Part shown: in pieces, positions 16,644-25,157 of the stretch
Layout of the letters: every line of letters starts with the position of its first letter
Position numbering within the stretch: the first letter of the stretch is position 1
Origin: Anaeromyxobacter dehalogenans 2CP-C
Lineage (GTDB): Bacteria; Myxococcota; Myxococcia; Myxococcales; Anaeromyxobacteraceae
Assembly (NCBI RefSeq): GCF_000013385.1
Contig: NC_007760.1
Location: 2,109,001 to 2,173,000, forward strand
Direction of reading: 5' to 3'
Length of the DNA: 64,000 bases
Notes under the pieces: model-generated
The model's input: the letters and a program-made list of their open reading frames with translations, nothing else
Told to the model about the DNA's origin: nothing
The model's database searches: none
Position numbers and translations under genes: made by a program

Positions 16644-17959
16644 ACCATCTTCCTGGCGGGGACCACCTTCACCGGACCGAACCGCTCCAGCGAGCGCGCG
16701 ATGGCCCGCGCCGGGCCGACCGCCACCACCACGCGGCGCTCGAGCGGGAAGTAGCGCCGCCCGACCTCGCGGCACTGGTCGGGCGTCACCGCGCGCACCC
16801 GCTCGCGGAACTCGCCCACCTCGCTGTCGTCGAGCCCGTACAGCTCCAGGTCGGCGAGCTTCTCGGCGAGCTGGTCGTGCGTCTCGAGCGAGAGCGGGTA
16901 CAGGCCGCAGAGGTAGCTCTGGGTCCGCTCCAGCTCCTCCGCGGACGGGCCCTCGGCGCAGAAGCGCGCGGTCTCGTCGAGCGTGACCTGCACGATCTCC
17001 GCGGTGGTCTCGACCTTGGTGAAGGTGGACACGAAGAACAGGCCGCCCACCGCGCTGGTGGCGAAGCGGCTCCGCACGCCGTAGGAGAGGCCGCGGTTCA
17101 CGCGGATCGCCTCCATGAGCCGCGAGGTGAACCCTCCGCCGAGCACCGCGCTCGCCACCATGCCCGGGTAGTAGTCCGGGCTGCGGCGCGCGAACCCCTC
17201 CGACGCGATCCGGACCTGGCTCTGCGTCACGTCCGGCTTGTCCACCACCACCACCGCGGTGCGCGGCGCCGTGGTCGGGGGGATCGGCGGCAGCGGGCGC
17301 TCCGCGGTGCGCCACCCGGCGAAGCGGCGCCGCACCAGCGCGAGCACCTCGTCGGCGCGGACCGCCCCGACCACCACCAGGAACGCGGCGGAGGGCCGGT
17401 AGTAGCGCTGGTGGAAGCCGGCCACGTCGGCCCGCCGGACCGCGCCGAGCGAGCGCACCGTGCCCTCCGACGAGCGCGCGTACGGGTGCGAGCCGTAGCC
17501 GGCGGCGAGCATGGCCCGGTCGGCCACCACGCCCGGCTCGTCGAGATCGTGGGCGAGCGCGGCCACCTCGCGGCGGCGCAGCCGGTCCACCTCGCGGGCG
17601 GGGAACGTCGGGTTGCCGGCCATCTCGGCGAGCACGTCGAGGCAGCGCGGCAGGACCTCCACCGGGGCCGACAGGCCGAAGTAGGACGCGTCCTCGTCCA
17701 CGCCGGTGCCGAGCTCGGCGCCGATGGACTCGATGGCGAGGTCGATCTCCTCGCCGGTGTGGCGGCCGGTCCCGCGGCGGGCCGCCAGCGCGACGAGGTG
17801 CGAGAGGCCGGAGCGGCCGGAGGGATCGAGCGACGAGCCGCCGCGCAGCACCAGCCGGACGGCGGCGAGCGGGATGCCCTTGCGCTCGGCGACGATCACC
17901 CGCAGGCCGCCGGGCAGGGTCTCGCGGTGGATGGGGGGCAGCGCGATCGAGGGGCTCAC
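16640..17959 (-). CDS. M16-family peptidase subunit lacking the zinc site
   Basis: GTG at 17959 overlaps the upstream M16 stop (GTGA). The 439-residue protein has the M16 fold, but at the place of the zinc motif HxxEH it reads SHLVALAARR, so it lacks the metal-binding His and catalytic Glu. The C-terminal half retains the substrate-binding signature around NRGLSYGVRSRF. Such degenerate M16 partners pair with an active subunit, as in mitochondrial processing peptidase. Adjacent active-type subunit supports a heterodimer in the periplasm or cytoplasm; no signal peptide is evident. Confidence 0.85.
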   Translation of the reverse strand: MSPSIALPPIHRETLPGGLRVIVAERKGIPLAAVRLVLRGGSSLDPSGRSGLSHLVALAARRGTGRHTGEEIDLAIESIGAELGTGVDEDASYFGLSAPVEVLPRCLDVLAEMAGNPTFPAREVDRLRRREVAALAHDLDEPGVVADRAMLAAGYGSHPYARSSEGTVRSLGAVRRADVAGFHQRYYRPSAAFLVVVGAVRADEVLALVRRRFAGWRTAERPLPPIPPTTAPRTAVVVVDKPDVTQSQVRIASEGFARRSPDYYPGMVASAVLGGGFTSRLMEAIRVNRGLSYGVRSRFATSAVGGLFFVSTFTKVETTAEIVQVTLDETARFCAEGPSAEELERTQSYLCGLYPLSLETHDQLAEKLADLELYGLDDSEVGEFRERVRAVTPDQCREVGRRYFPLERRVVVAVGPARAIARSLERFGPVKVVPARKMV

Positions 17960-19242
17960 CGCCGCACCTCCGGGTCCAGCACCACCACCGAGCGGCGGGT
18001 CGGGTCGAGGTACTCGACCGCCACCCTCTTGACGTCGCGCGGCCCCACCGCCGCGTAGTGCTCGAGCGCCCGCCCCGCCTCCCGCCAGTCGCCCAGGAGC
18101 GCCTCCGCCTGCCCGAGCGCGTGCGCCACGCCGTGGTGCGTGGCGAGCTCGTGGAGCACCGAGCTGCGCAGCAGCGCCTTGGCGCGCCGCACCTCCGCGG
18201 CGGTCACGCCGCGCGCCGCCACCTTGGCGAGCTCGGCCCACAGCTCCCTCTCGGCCTTCTCCACCGGCACGCCCGGCGCGAGCTCGGCGAACGCCAGGAA
18301 GACGCCCGGGTCGATGCGCCAGCCCCAGCTGATCGAGACGGACACCGCCAGCTCCAGCTCCTGCACCAGGCGCCGGCGCAGCCGCGACGACTCGCCCACC
18401 GCGAGGCACACCTGCAGCACGTCCAGCGCGGCGGAGTCGGGGCTGCGGGCCGCCGGGCCGCGCCACCCGGCCAGCAGCGCCGGCGCCTGCGCCGGGTAGC
18501 GGACCGTGGCGCGCCGCTCGCCGCGCTGGGGCGGCTCGCCCTGCGGCACCGGCGCGGGCCGCGGGCCCGCCGGGATGTCGGCGTAGTAGCGCTCCACCAG
18601 CCGGAGCGTGGCGTCCGGGTCCACGTCGCCGACGACGTACACCGCCGCGTTGCTGGGCGCGTAGTAGGTCCGGAAGAACGCCTCGCAGTCCTCGCGGGCG
18701 ATGCGCTGGATGTCCTCCATCCAGCCGATCACCGGCCAGCGGTACGGGTGCGCCAGGAACACCAGCGACTCGAGCTGCTCCTCCATCAGGCCGAAGATCG
18801 AATTCTCGGTGCGGAGGCGGCGCTCCTCCTTCACCACCTCGCGCTCCTGCTCCAGCGAGTCCTCGGTCAGGCGCAGCGAGCGCATCCGGTCCGACTCGAG
18901 GTCCACCACCGTCTCCAGCGCCTCGGCGGCGAAGTCCTCGTAGTAGGCGGTGACGTCGTTGGACGTGTAGGCGTTCGAGTGGCCGCCGCGCGCCTCCAGG
19001 ACCCGGTCGAACTCCTTCGGGCCATAGCGCGCCGCGCCGTTGAACATCATGTGCTCGAACAGGTGGCTGATGCCGGTCAGGCCCAGCCGCTCGTTCCGGG
19101 AGCCGACCTGGAAGAACGTGTAGTAGCTGACGGTCGGGGTGCTGCGCTCGGGGAGCACACGGACGCGCAGTCCGTTCGACAGGGTGTGCGCGCGGACCTG
19201 CGCGAGGTCGAGCAGGGCGGGCGACTCGGGTTGGCTGGCCAT
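17956..19242 (-). CDS. M16-family zinc peptidase, active subunit
   Basis: Start at ATG 19242 (MASQPESP); the open frame extends further upstream, but that part has chance composition. The 428-residue protein contains the inverted zinc motif HLFEHMMFNG (HxxEH) near residue 58 and the downstream Glu in ALETVVDLESDRM. It resembles the PqqL/mitochondrial processing peptidase beta-type subunit. It is coupled to the zinc-less partner by a GTGA overlap, followed by the pseudouridine synthase, forming a three-gene operon. Ribosome site is weak. Confidence 0.9.
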   Translation of the reverse strand: MASQPESPALLDLAQVRAHTLSNGLRVRVLPERSTPTVSYYTFFQVGSRNERLGLTGISHLFEHMMFNGAARYGPKEFDRVLEARGGHSNAYTSNDVTAYYEDFAAEALETVVDLESDRMRSLRLTEDSLEQEREVVKEERRLRTENSIFGLMEEQLESLVFLAHPYRWPVIGWMEDIQRIAREDCEAFFRTYYAPSNAAVYVVGDVDPDATLRLVERYYADIPAGPRPAPVPQGEPPQRGERRATVRYPAQAPALLAGWRGPAARSPDSAALDVLQVCLAVGESSRLRRRLVQELELAVSVSISWGWRIDPGVFLAFAELAPGVPVEKAERELWAELAKVAARGVTAAEVRRAKALLRSSVLHELATHHGVAHALGQAEALLGDWREAGRALEHYAAVGPRDVKRVAVEYLDPTRRSVVVLDPEVRR

Positions 19243-19509
19243 CCGGCGCGGAACATAGCCGTGGCCGGACGCCCCGTCCATCGCGCGGACGGCCTGCCGC
19301 TCGGCCGCCCCTTCGCCGCGGCGCGCCACCGCTCTCCACCGGAATAGTCGCGTGGTCCGGGGACGTTCACTTGCCTCGGGCGATCGACAGTAGGTCGGTG
19401 GACCCGATGATCCGTTCGGTTCTACAAAATCCGGCCACTGCCACGTTCCGTTCGGGCGACTGGCCGTCAACCCAACGACCCGGGTTCAAGCGTGAGGATC
19501 CCAGAAGCG

Positions 19510-19755
19510 ATGGCGACCAAGATGAAGACGCAGCGGGACCCCCGCCGCGAGGAGCTGCGCCGGCTCGGCGAGCGGGTGCGCGAGCACCGCCGTGGCCGCG
19601 GCATGACGCAGGAGGCGCTCGCCGAGGCGCTCGATCTCTCCGTCGCGTACGTGAGCCTGATCGAGCGCGGCGGGCGCAACCCGCCGTACACGACGGTGGT
19701 GGCGATCGCGCGGGCGCTCGGCATCCCGGCGACGCGCATCGTCGCGGAGGACTAG
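19510..19755 (+). CDS. XRE-family helix-turn-helix regulator
   Basis: An 81-residue single-domain regulator starting at ATG 19510; a GTG at 19492 is an alternative and neither has a strong ribosome site. The HTH is complete: LGERVREHRRGRGMTQEALAEALDLSVAYVSLIERGGRNPPYTTVVAIARALGIP. No effector domain is present. It is transcribed divergently from the M16 operon across about 270 bases and could regulate itself or that operon. Confidence 0.85.
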   Translation: MATKMKTQRDPRREELRRLGERVREHRRGRGMTQEALAEALDLSVAYVSLIERGGRNPPYTTVVAIARALGIPATRIVAED

Positions 19756-19793
19756 CGGCGGAGGGGGGAGGCCGGGTGGCGCAGACGGCCCGG

Positions 19794-20018
19794 CTAGAGC
19801 GGATCCAGCGGCCGGCCGCAGGCGGCGCAGCGCCCCTTGCTGCGCCGGAGCGGCAGGCCGCAGCCGGGGCACCTCTTCACGTTCGGTGATCTCGGGGCGG
19901 CCGCGGCGCGGCCGTCGCCCGGTGGAGCCTTGCCGGCCTCCAGGCGGGCGACGCGCTCCTCCAGCGCCTCGAGGCGCGCGAGCAGGTCCGGCGAGGTCTG
20001 GCGCTTGCGGGCGGCCAC
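19794..20018 (-). CDS. Small zinc-ribbon protein with N-terminal coiled coil
   Basis: A 74-residue protein. Residues 10-29 form a Leu-heptad coiled coil (LLARLEALEERVARLEAG), and the C-terminus holds a zinc ribbon with CPGCGLPLRR and CAACGRPL. Family unknown; small ribbons of this type often dimerise and bind nucleic acid or protein. Convergent with the XRE gene and divergent from the 5'-nucleotidase gene. Confidence 0.65.
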   Translation of the reverse strand: MAARKRQTSPDLLARLEALEERVARLEAGKAPPGDGRAAAAPRSPNVKRCPGCGLPLRRSKGRCAACGRPLDPL

Positions 20019-20147
20019 GGCAGGCCGAGCCTGCCACGCCGCCCCGTCCGGTCAAGGATCCGGCCCCCGCCGGCAGGGCCCCGCGCCGGCCGCGCGGCCC
20101 CGACCACGCGTTGAGGCCCCCTCCCCGGCGTGTTATCTCGGCGCGAG

Positions 20148-21776
20148 ATGGATCTTCCTCGCACCGACGCACCCGCCGCCGGCCCGGTGGGTCGCGCCTA
20201 CGACAGCCCAGACGTCCGGTCCCTGCTGGCCGAGCCGCACGGCTCGCACCGCGAGGTGCCCCGCTCGCGGCAGGTCTTCGTCAACCGCAACCTGCGGATG
20301 GACCGCATCGAGGCCGTCGGCTTCGACATGGACTACACGCTGGCGATCTACCACCTGCGCCAGCTCGAGACGCTCGCGTTCCAGATGACGCTGGCGCGGA
20401 TGATCTCGGTGAAGGGGTACCCGACCGCCCTCGGGACGCTGCGCTACGATCCCGAGTTCGTGATCCGCGGCCTCGTCGTGGACAAGCTCCACGGCAACAT
20501 CTTCAAGATGGACCGGCACAACCACGTGGGCCGCTGCTACCACGGCCGCCGGGAGCTGCCGTTCGACGAGCTGAAGCGCCTGTACCGCGAGGAGAAGATC
20601 CACCTCTCGCTGCCGCGCTTCGCCTGGATCGACACGCTGTTCGCGCTGCCCGAGGCCTGCCTGTTCGCGCTCGTGATCGAGCTGCTCGAGGGGCTCGGGC
20701 AGACGGTGGACTACGCCCGGCTCTACGACGACATCCGCGAGGCCATCGACACCGTCCACCGGGACGGCACGCTGAAGGCCGAGGTGAAGAAGGAGCTGCC
20801 GCGGTACCTCGTGAAGGACGCCGAGCTCGGGCCCGCGCTCCACAAGCTGCGCTCCGGCGGCAAGAAGCTGTTCGTGCTCACGAACTCGCTGTGGGACTAC
20901 ACCGACGCGGTGATGTCCTACGTGCTCGACGGCGTGCTGCCCGAGTACCCGAGCTGGCGGAACTACTTCGACGCGGTGATCACCGGCGCGGCGAAGCCGT
21001 CCTTCTTCGCCGATCAGCACCCGCTGTACGAGGTCGGCCCCGGCGGCGAGCTGGTGGCCGATCCCGCCGCGCTCGAGCGCGGGCGCTTCTACCAGGGCGG
21101 CGACCTGCCGCGGCTGGAGCGGCTGCTCGGCATCGGCGGGGACCGGATCCTGTACGTCGGCGACCACATCTACGGCGACATCCTGCGGTCGAAGAAGAGC
21201 TCGCTCTGGCGCACCTGCATGATCGTGCAGGAGCTGGAGGACGAGCTGGCGTGGCTGGAGCGGAACCAGGCCTCGCTCGCCGAGCTGTCGCGGCTCGAGG
21301 ACCTGCGCGTGCGGGTGGAGGACGAGCTGTCGGTGCACCGCGCCGCGCTGAACGTGCTCGACCGGCGGCTCGAGCGCGACGCGCCCTCGCCGGAGGAGCG
21401 CGAGCGGCTGGCGGAGGAGCGGCGCCGCGACAAGGCGGAGCTCGAGGCGCTCCGGCGCGCGCAGCGCGACGCGAACGCGCGCATCGAGGAGCTGCAGCTC
21501 GGCGTGGAGGGCGGGTTCAACCGCTACTGGGGGCTCACGTTCAAGGAGGGGAACGAGAACTCCCGCTTCGGCGAGCAGATCGAGGACTACGCCTGCCTCT
21601 ACACCAGCCGCGTGTCGAACTTCGTCTTCTACTCGCCCATGCAGTACTTCCGCTCGCCGCGCGCCGCCATGCCGCACGAGCGCGCCGCGCTCGCCCGCAT
21701 CTCGCCCTGGGGCGACGAGCACGGCGCCCCGGTCGCCGGCGACCGCCCGTCCAAGGCGTCCAAGGCGTCGCGCTGA
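20148..21776 (+). CDS. HAD-family cytosolic 5'-nucleotidase (cN-II-like)
   Basis: A 542-residue enzyme of the PF05761 5'-nucleotidase group, common in eukaryotes and in some myxobacteria. Motif I is FDMDYTLAIY (nucleophile Asp and acid Asp), motif II FVLTNS, and motif IV is ILYVGDHIYGDILRSKK. Residues 400-470 hold a long Arg/Glu-rich helix. It should dephosphorylate purine nucleotides such as IMP or GMP in the cytoplasm. ATG at 20148 is chosen; a GTG at 20130 adds six residues. Neither has a strong ribosome site. Stands alone just upstream of the tRNA-Sec gene. Confidence 0.85.
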   Translation: MDLPRTDAPAAGPVGRAYDSPDVRSLLAEPHGSHREVPRSRQVFVNRNLRMDRIEAVGFDMDYTLAIYHLRQLETLAFQMTLARMISVKGYPTALGTLRYDPEFVIRGLVVDKLHGNIFKMDRHNHVGRCYHGRRELPFDELKRLYREEKIHLSLPRFAWIDTLFALPEACLFALVIELLEGLGQTVDYARLYDDIREAIDTVHRDGTLKAEVKKELPRYLVKDAELGPALHKLRSGGKKLFVLTNSLWDYTDAVMSYVLDGVLPEYPSWRNYFDAVITGAAKPSFFADQHPLYEVGPGGELVADPAALERGRFYQGGDLPRLERLLGIGGDRILYVGDHIYGDILRSKKSSLWRTCMIVQELEDELAWLERNQASLAELSRLEDLRVRVEDELSVHRAALNVLDRRLERDAPSPEERERLAEERRRDKAELEALRRAQRDANARIEELQLGVEGGFNRYWGLTFKEGNENSRFGEQIEDYACLYTSRVSNFVFYSPMQYFRSPRAAMPHERAALARISPWGDEHGAPVAGDRPSKASKASR

Positions 21777-21852
21777 CCCGCCCCGCCCGGCGGCGCGCGT
21801 GCGCCCAACGCCGCGCTTGACCCGGCCCCCGGTCGCACGTACACCCGATCCC

Positions 21853-21948
21853 GGCAGAGCGTCCTAGGCTGGTGCCGGGCCCGGTCTTCAAAACCGGTGG
21901 ATGGTGCTGAGAGGCGCTGTCGGAGGGTTCGATTCCCTTGCTCTGCCG
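21853..21948 (+). tRNA. selC: tRNA-Sec (anticodon UCA)
   Basis: A 96-base tRNA with the features of bacterial selenocysteine tRNA. The acceptor stem is a perfect 8 bp (GGCAGAGC/GCTCTGCC), the anticodon stem CCGGT/ACCGG encloses the loop CTTCAAA with UCA at 21888-21890, a long variable arm follows at about 21898-21921, and the T arm is GAGGG-TTCGATT-CCCTT. CCA is not encoded. The 8+5 acceptor/T-stem and UCA anticodon exclude a serine tRNA. Its presence implies UGA recoding in this genome. The 3' end (21928-21948) is part of the attachment core of the element that follows. Confidence 0.93.
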
Positions 21949-23201
21949 CTTTCCCGGGTTTCGCCAACCACGGGAATCCCCGACGGAATCTCCTGAGTCA
22001 ACCTTCGCTCTCCGTGCGATGGCGACACCGATGGCGACACCTCGGGCGGCGGAGCGATCTGGATCGCCTTCACGGCTGCGCAGAGGCGAGGCCACTGCTG
22101 CGGCACGCGGCGGTAGAGGTCCTTCGCTTCGCCGATCGATGCGTGCGTCAGCCGGTGCACGTCCTCCGGTAGCGCCCCCGCCCCCTCTGCCAGGTTGATG
22201 AAGGTCGAGCGCGTCTCGTAGTGCCGCTGGTGGGCGAGGCCGAGGGTCGCCAGGTCGTCGCGGAAGCACCGCCACGTGTAGGCGTTGTTCCGGGGCTTCC
22301 CGCCCACCGAGGGCACGATCAGGTCATCCGGCGTCGGCGGCCGCCCCATGAACCGCTCCCAGCCCTCCTCGTGCCACGCCTTCAAGATGGCGGCGAGCGC
22401 CGGGTGGATGGGGATCCACTTCTCGACGCGCGTCTTCGTCGTCTTGAGCACCCGGTGGCGCGTGTTGTACGCGGTCCGCGCCACGAGCCGTCCGAGGTCA
22501 CCCCGGTACGACTCGTCCGCGATGTCCTCCCAGCGGCGGGCCGCAACCTCGCCCGGACGCATCCCGGTGAGGAACTCCAGGGCGTACTGCACTCGCCGGT
22601 CTTCGCGGATCCTCGGGTCGTAGATGAGCGTCGCGACCTCCGCGAGCTCGAACCCTGCGCCGACGACGCGCGAGTTGGCCTCCATCTCGGGAAGGTCGGA
22701 GTCGTCCCAGATGCACGGGGTCTTCTCGATCAGGTGACGCCGGGTGGCCTCCTTGAACATCGCCCGAACCGTCGCCGTGATCTTGCGCACGTACTTGGGG
22801 GACGGGTGCTTGCCGGAAGGCCCCTTCTGCCGTTCCAGGCCTCGGGCCCAGTCGAGCATCTCGACGTCCGTGATCGACGGGAGCGCCCGATCGCCCAGCA
22901 GCGGATAGACGTAGTGCTCGAGGTGGCCGCGCTCGTAGATCCACTCCAGCTTGCCGCGAAGCTTCCGGTCGTCAATCCAGCTCTCGCCCCAGGCCCGGAG
23001 GCTTCCCGGAGCGGCCTTCTGCTCAACGGGGGTCGCGCGGAGCTCCTCGATCGCGGCCGCGAGGATCGCCTCGGCCTGATCCTCCTGCCCGACGCTGAGG
23101 CCGGTGCTCCGGGTGATGCGGCGGCCGTCCACGTAGATCACCGCCTCGAGCTTGTTCCCGCGGCGGGTGCGGACGTGACCCTTGATCTCAGCCTCGGCCA
23201 T
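21888..23201 (-). CDS. int: Tyrosine recombinase (integrase) whose 3' end lies in tRNA-Sec
   Basis: ATG at 23201 with GGAGG 8 bases upstream gives 437 residues. The N-terminal arm-binding and core-binding domains precede a catalytic domain with Arg in LTGMRPGEVAARRW, the HxxR box in HQRHYETRSTF, His in RLTHASIGEAK and the Tyr nucleophile in DLYRRVP. The 22-bp att core lies inside the coding frame: after ARESN the frame enters host tRNA sequence, and the last 12 residues (PPTAPLSTIHRF) are antisense tRNA-Sec. The stop TGA is the complement of the UCA anticodon. The original tail is found at 34448-34746. The integrated-form protein therefore differs from the circular-form protein at its C-terminus. 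Confidence 0.93.
   Translation of the reverse strand: MAEAEIKGHVRTRRGNKLEAVIYVDGRRITRSTGLSVGQEDQAEAILAAAIEELRATPVEQKAAPGSLRAWGESWIDDRKLRGKLEWIYERGHLEHYVYPLLGDRALPSITDVEMLDWARGLERQKGPSGKHPSPKYVRKITATVRAMFKEATRRHLIEKTPCIWDDSDLPEMEANSRVVGAGFELAEVATLIYDPRIREDRRVQYALEFLTGMRPGEVAARRWEDIADESYRGDLGRLVARTAYNTRHRVLKTTKTRVEKWIPIHPALAAILKAWHEEGWERFMGRPPTPDDLIVPSVGGKPRNNAYTWRCFRDDLATLGLAHQRHYETRSTFINLAEGAGALPEDVHRLTHASIGEAKDLYRRVPQQWPRLCAAVKAIQIAPPPEVSPSVSPSHGERRLTQEIPSGIPVVGETRESGRARESNPPTAPLSTIHRF
21928..21949 (+). repeat. Attachment core, tRNA side (attL)
   Basis: Perfect 22-base direct repeat of 34725-34746, beginning TTCGATTCCC and ending CTCTGCCGC. It covers the T-loop, 3' T stem, acceptor 3' strand and discriminator of tRNA-Sec plus one base. 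Flanking bases differ (G21927 versus A34724; T21950 versus C34747), fixing the repeat length. Confidence 0.92.
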
Positions 23202-23250
23202 GTTGATGCCTCCGGTGCTGCATCTCCGCAAGCGGGTCCCGGTCCCTTGC

Positions 23251-23538
23251 TCAGTCGCGCTTCGCTCCGACCCGAATCGTGTTCGCGCTCCACCAGGTCA
23301 CAAGCAGCCCCATCCGAACCCCCAGCGCAACCGCGTCCCAGTCCGAGCGGCTGACCTCCAGGCCCGCGCTGTCTACCTCGCGTGGCGCCTCGCGGAGCTG
23401 CTCGACTATCTGGCGGAGCCGAGCGTCAACCGCCTCTCTTCGCTTCCGCTCCTTGAATGCCCACCAGAATTCGATCACCACGAATCCGAGCGTGACCAGG
23501 CCGATGGCGACGCCCGCTGCGCCGATTGCGTTCTCCAT
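23251..23538 (-). CDS. Small single-span membrane protein
   Basis: A 95-residue protein with a membrane segment at residues 5-28 (AAGVAIGLVTLGFVVIEF), a basic cytoplasmic turn (KERKRRE) and a helical region rich in Arg/Glu. GAGG lies about 8 bases before the ATG. It follows the 78-residue gene by 3 bases and is likely co-transcribed with it, upstream of the integrase. No family is recognised. Confidence 0.6.
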   Translation of the reverse strand: MENAIGAAGVAIGLVTLGFVVIEFWWAFKERKRREAVDARLRQIVEQLREAPREVDSAGLEVSRSDWDAVALGVRMGLLVTWWSANTIRVGAKRD

Positions 23539-23541
23539 GCG

Positions 23542-23778
23542 CTATCGCCTCTTCGCCAGCCACTCGTCCAGCGCGGTGCGCGCGGCCTTGCTCAGATCCG
23601 GGCGCAGGAGCCCGCTCTCCTTGGCTTGCTCCCTGGCGAGTTCCTCGAGCGCATCGAGGTGGTTCGCCTTGAGGTAGAGGACGGCGCGAACGTTCTCGGC
23701 GCGCGGACTGACGGCCCGCTTCGCCCTGCCCGCCGCGCCGCCCCTGCCCCTCATGCCCGGTTCCCTGTCTTTCGCCAT
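23542..23778 (-). CDS. Small basic protein, possibly ribbon-helix-helix-like
   Basis: A 78-residue protein with a basic, Gly/Arg-rich N-terminus and a C-terminal part (AVLYLKANHLDALEELAREQAKESGL, LSKAARTALDEWLAKRR) whose strand-helix-helix pattern resembles RHH DNA-binding proteins or antitoxins. The match is by pattern only. Located between the integrase block and the exported-protein genes; it may regulate integrase expression. Confidence 0.5.
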   Translation of the reverse strand: MAKDREPGMRGRGGAAGRAKRAVSPRAENVRAVLYLKANHLDALEELAREQAKESGLLRPDLSKAARTALDEWLAKRR

Positions 23779-23837
23779 GCCCGGCCCCTCCTAAGGCCGG
23801 GCAGCAGTGTACCTGTGCACTCCGTCACGTTGGCCCG

Positions 23838-23936
23838 CTACGCCGGCGCCAGGCGCGCGCCGAGCGCGCCGTCGAGCATCGACGCGATGCACTGCCGCAC
23901 GAGGGCGCGGATCGCCCGAAGCCTCCGGATCGTCAT
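23838..23936 (-). CDS. Very small protein, 32 aa
   Basis: ATG at 23936 overlaps the preceding stop (ATGA). The product MTIRRLRAIRALVRQ... is a basic amphipathic helix ending LAPA. No family is recognised. Support is limited to the translational coupling, which recurs throughout this element, and the lack of any other use for this interval. Confidence 0.35.
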   Translation of the reverse strand: MTIRRLRAIRALVRQCIASMLDGALGARLAPA

Positions 23937-24250
23937 GACGCCACCTCGGCGGTGTCGGGCACGAACCCGGTCCAGCGACGCGCTTCCTTCTTCCCGTGGA
24001 GCGCCACCTGCACCCGCCGGGCGGCGGCGGCGAGTCGCTGGTGCGCGGCGGCCCGCTCGTCGGCCTGCTGCCAGATGGTCACCATCGACAGGCCCGTGAT
24101 CATGGGCAGGTGGAAGTTCCTGCGGAGGAGGGGGCCGGACTCCTCCTCCAGCACGATCACCGCCTCCACGGCCGCCTTGAGCTCACGGTAGGCGGCGGGC
24201 AGATCCGCGGCGTGCGCGAACGCCTCCGGCTTCTTGGTCTTGGCGGTCAC
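23933..24250 (-). CDS. Hypothetical helical protein, 105 aa
   Basis: GTG at 24250 overlaps the stop of the Tat-signal protein gene (GTGA). The product starts VTAKTKKPEAF and is mostly helical, with two Ala-rich helices and a C-terminal KKEARRWTGFVPDTAEVAS. No family, signal or membrane segment is recognised. The longer open frame upstream is a shadow of the neighbouring gene. Confidence 0.55.
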   Translation of the reverse strand: MTAKTKKPEAFAHAADLPAAYRELKAAVEAVIVLEEESGPLLRRNFHLPMITGLSMVTIWQQADERAAAHQRLAAAARRVQVALHGKKEARRWTGFVPDTAEVAS

Positions 24251-24798
24251 GAGCGCACCCCCCAGCCCTCGCGGCGGGCGATGTCCAGCACGTCGTGCGC
24301 GGCGCATGCCTGCGCGCACAGCCCGGGGTGCGCCCACTCGTCCACGGGGCCCTCCTCCTCGATCGACGGAGACACGGCGGCGACGAACCGGGCGGCCTCC
24401 TCCTCCTCGCCGGTCCACTCACGGCCGCCGTTCTCGTACACGTGCTCCACGACGACGGCGCCGAAGCGGTCCCCGCACATGCGCTCGAGCCGCCTGTGGG
24501 CGGCCATGTTGGCCTTGTCGTCGATGTCGAACGTCGTGCTCAGCTCGCCGGACTCGAACAGGGGCCGGAGATCCTCGGCCAAGCGCCGGAGCTCCGCCAT
24601 GTAGATCGGCCGGAACCGGGCGATCATCGCCTCGTTCGCCGCGCTCCACGCCTTCGCCGCCTCGGCCACCGTCGCCGGCGCCCCGGCCGCGACCGCGGCC
24701 GCGCTGCCCGGGACCATCGCGGCTCCGACCACGACGCCGCACGCGCCCATGAACCGCCGCCTGCTCACGCCTTCGCTGGTATTCTTCGTCTCAGCCAT
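24247..24798 (-). CDS. Exported protein with Tat signal
   Basis: The 183-residue protein starts at ATG 24798 with AAGGG upstream. Residues 11-40 are a twin-arginine signal: SRRRFMGACGVVVG followed by a hydrophobic Ala/Val stretch. The mature part is helical and acidic, with CGDRF and a C-terminal CAQACAAHD pair. Twin-arginine export suggests folding, cofactor binding or oligomer formation in the cytoplasm before export. Unusual cargo for a mobile element. No family is recognised. Confidence 0.6.
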   Translation of the reverse strand: MAETKNTSEGVSRRRFMGACGVVVGAAMVPGSAAAVAAGAPATVAEAAKAWSAANEAMIARFRPIYMAELRRLAEDLRPLFESGELSTTFDIDDKANMAAHRRLERMCGDRFGAVVVEHVYENGGREWTGEEEEAARFVAAVSPSIEEEGPVDEWAHPGLCAQACAAHDVLDIARREGWGVRS

Positions 24799-24917
24799 CG
24801 CAGGACCACCCTTCTTGCGTTGGTCAGGGCGTTCGGTGTTCGCGCACCGGGCGCCCGTCTGTTTCGAGCGGAGGTGTCTTCCGCCGGCCGCTCCGCTCGA
24901 CAGCGGCCGACCGAAAG

Positions 24918-25139
24918 TTAGAACGGCCAGAACACCGAAGAGGACGGCTCGACCCGCAGCGTCCGCACGGCCGCCCTCCCGGAGAAGTCGCAGGCACCCC
25001 CAACCGCGACGCTGCTCGCCGCACTCGCCGTCGCAGCGGCACGGCCCGCGGTCGCGACCGCCACCGCGACTGCTGCCACGCTGGCCTCGGCCACGCACCC
25101 GCGCGTCCCCGTGCCCGCCTCGTGCTTCGTCGTCGTCAT
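24918..25139 (-). CDS. Small Ala-rich protein, 73 aa
   Basis: ATG at 25139 with GGGAGAG in the ribosome-site position. The product is polar at first (MTTTKHEAGTGTRGC), then strongly Ala/Val-rich to residue 48, ending PSSSVFWPF. The terminal aromatic residue after a small repetitive body is reminiscent of outer-surface or structural peptides, but this is weak. It follows a leader carrying paired palindromes and a hairpin, suggesting tight regulation. Confidence 0.5.
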   Translation of the reverse strand: MTTTKHEAGTGTRGCVAEASVAAVAVAVATAGRAAATASAASSVAVGGACDFSGRAAVRTLRVEPSSSVFWPF

Positions 25140-25157
25140 GCGCTCTCCCGCGGTCCG

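Noticed and set aside
21853-21948. Possibility that the long-arm tRNA is tRNA-Ser (UGA)
   Set aside because: The 8-bp acceptor stem with 5-bp T stem and the UCA anticodon are those of bacterial tRNA-Sec.
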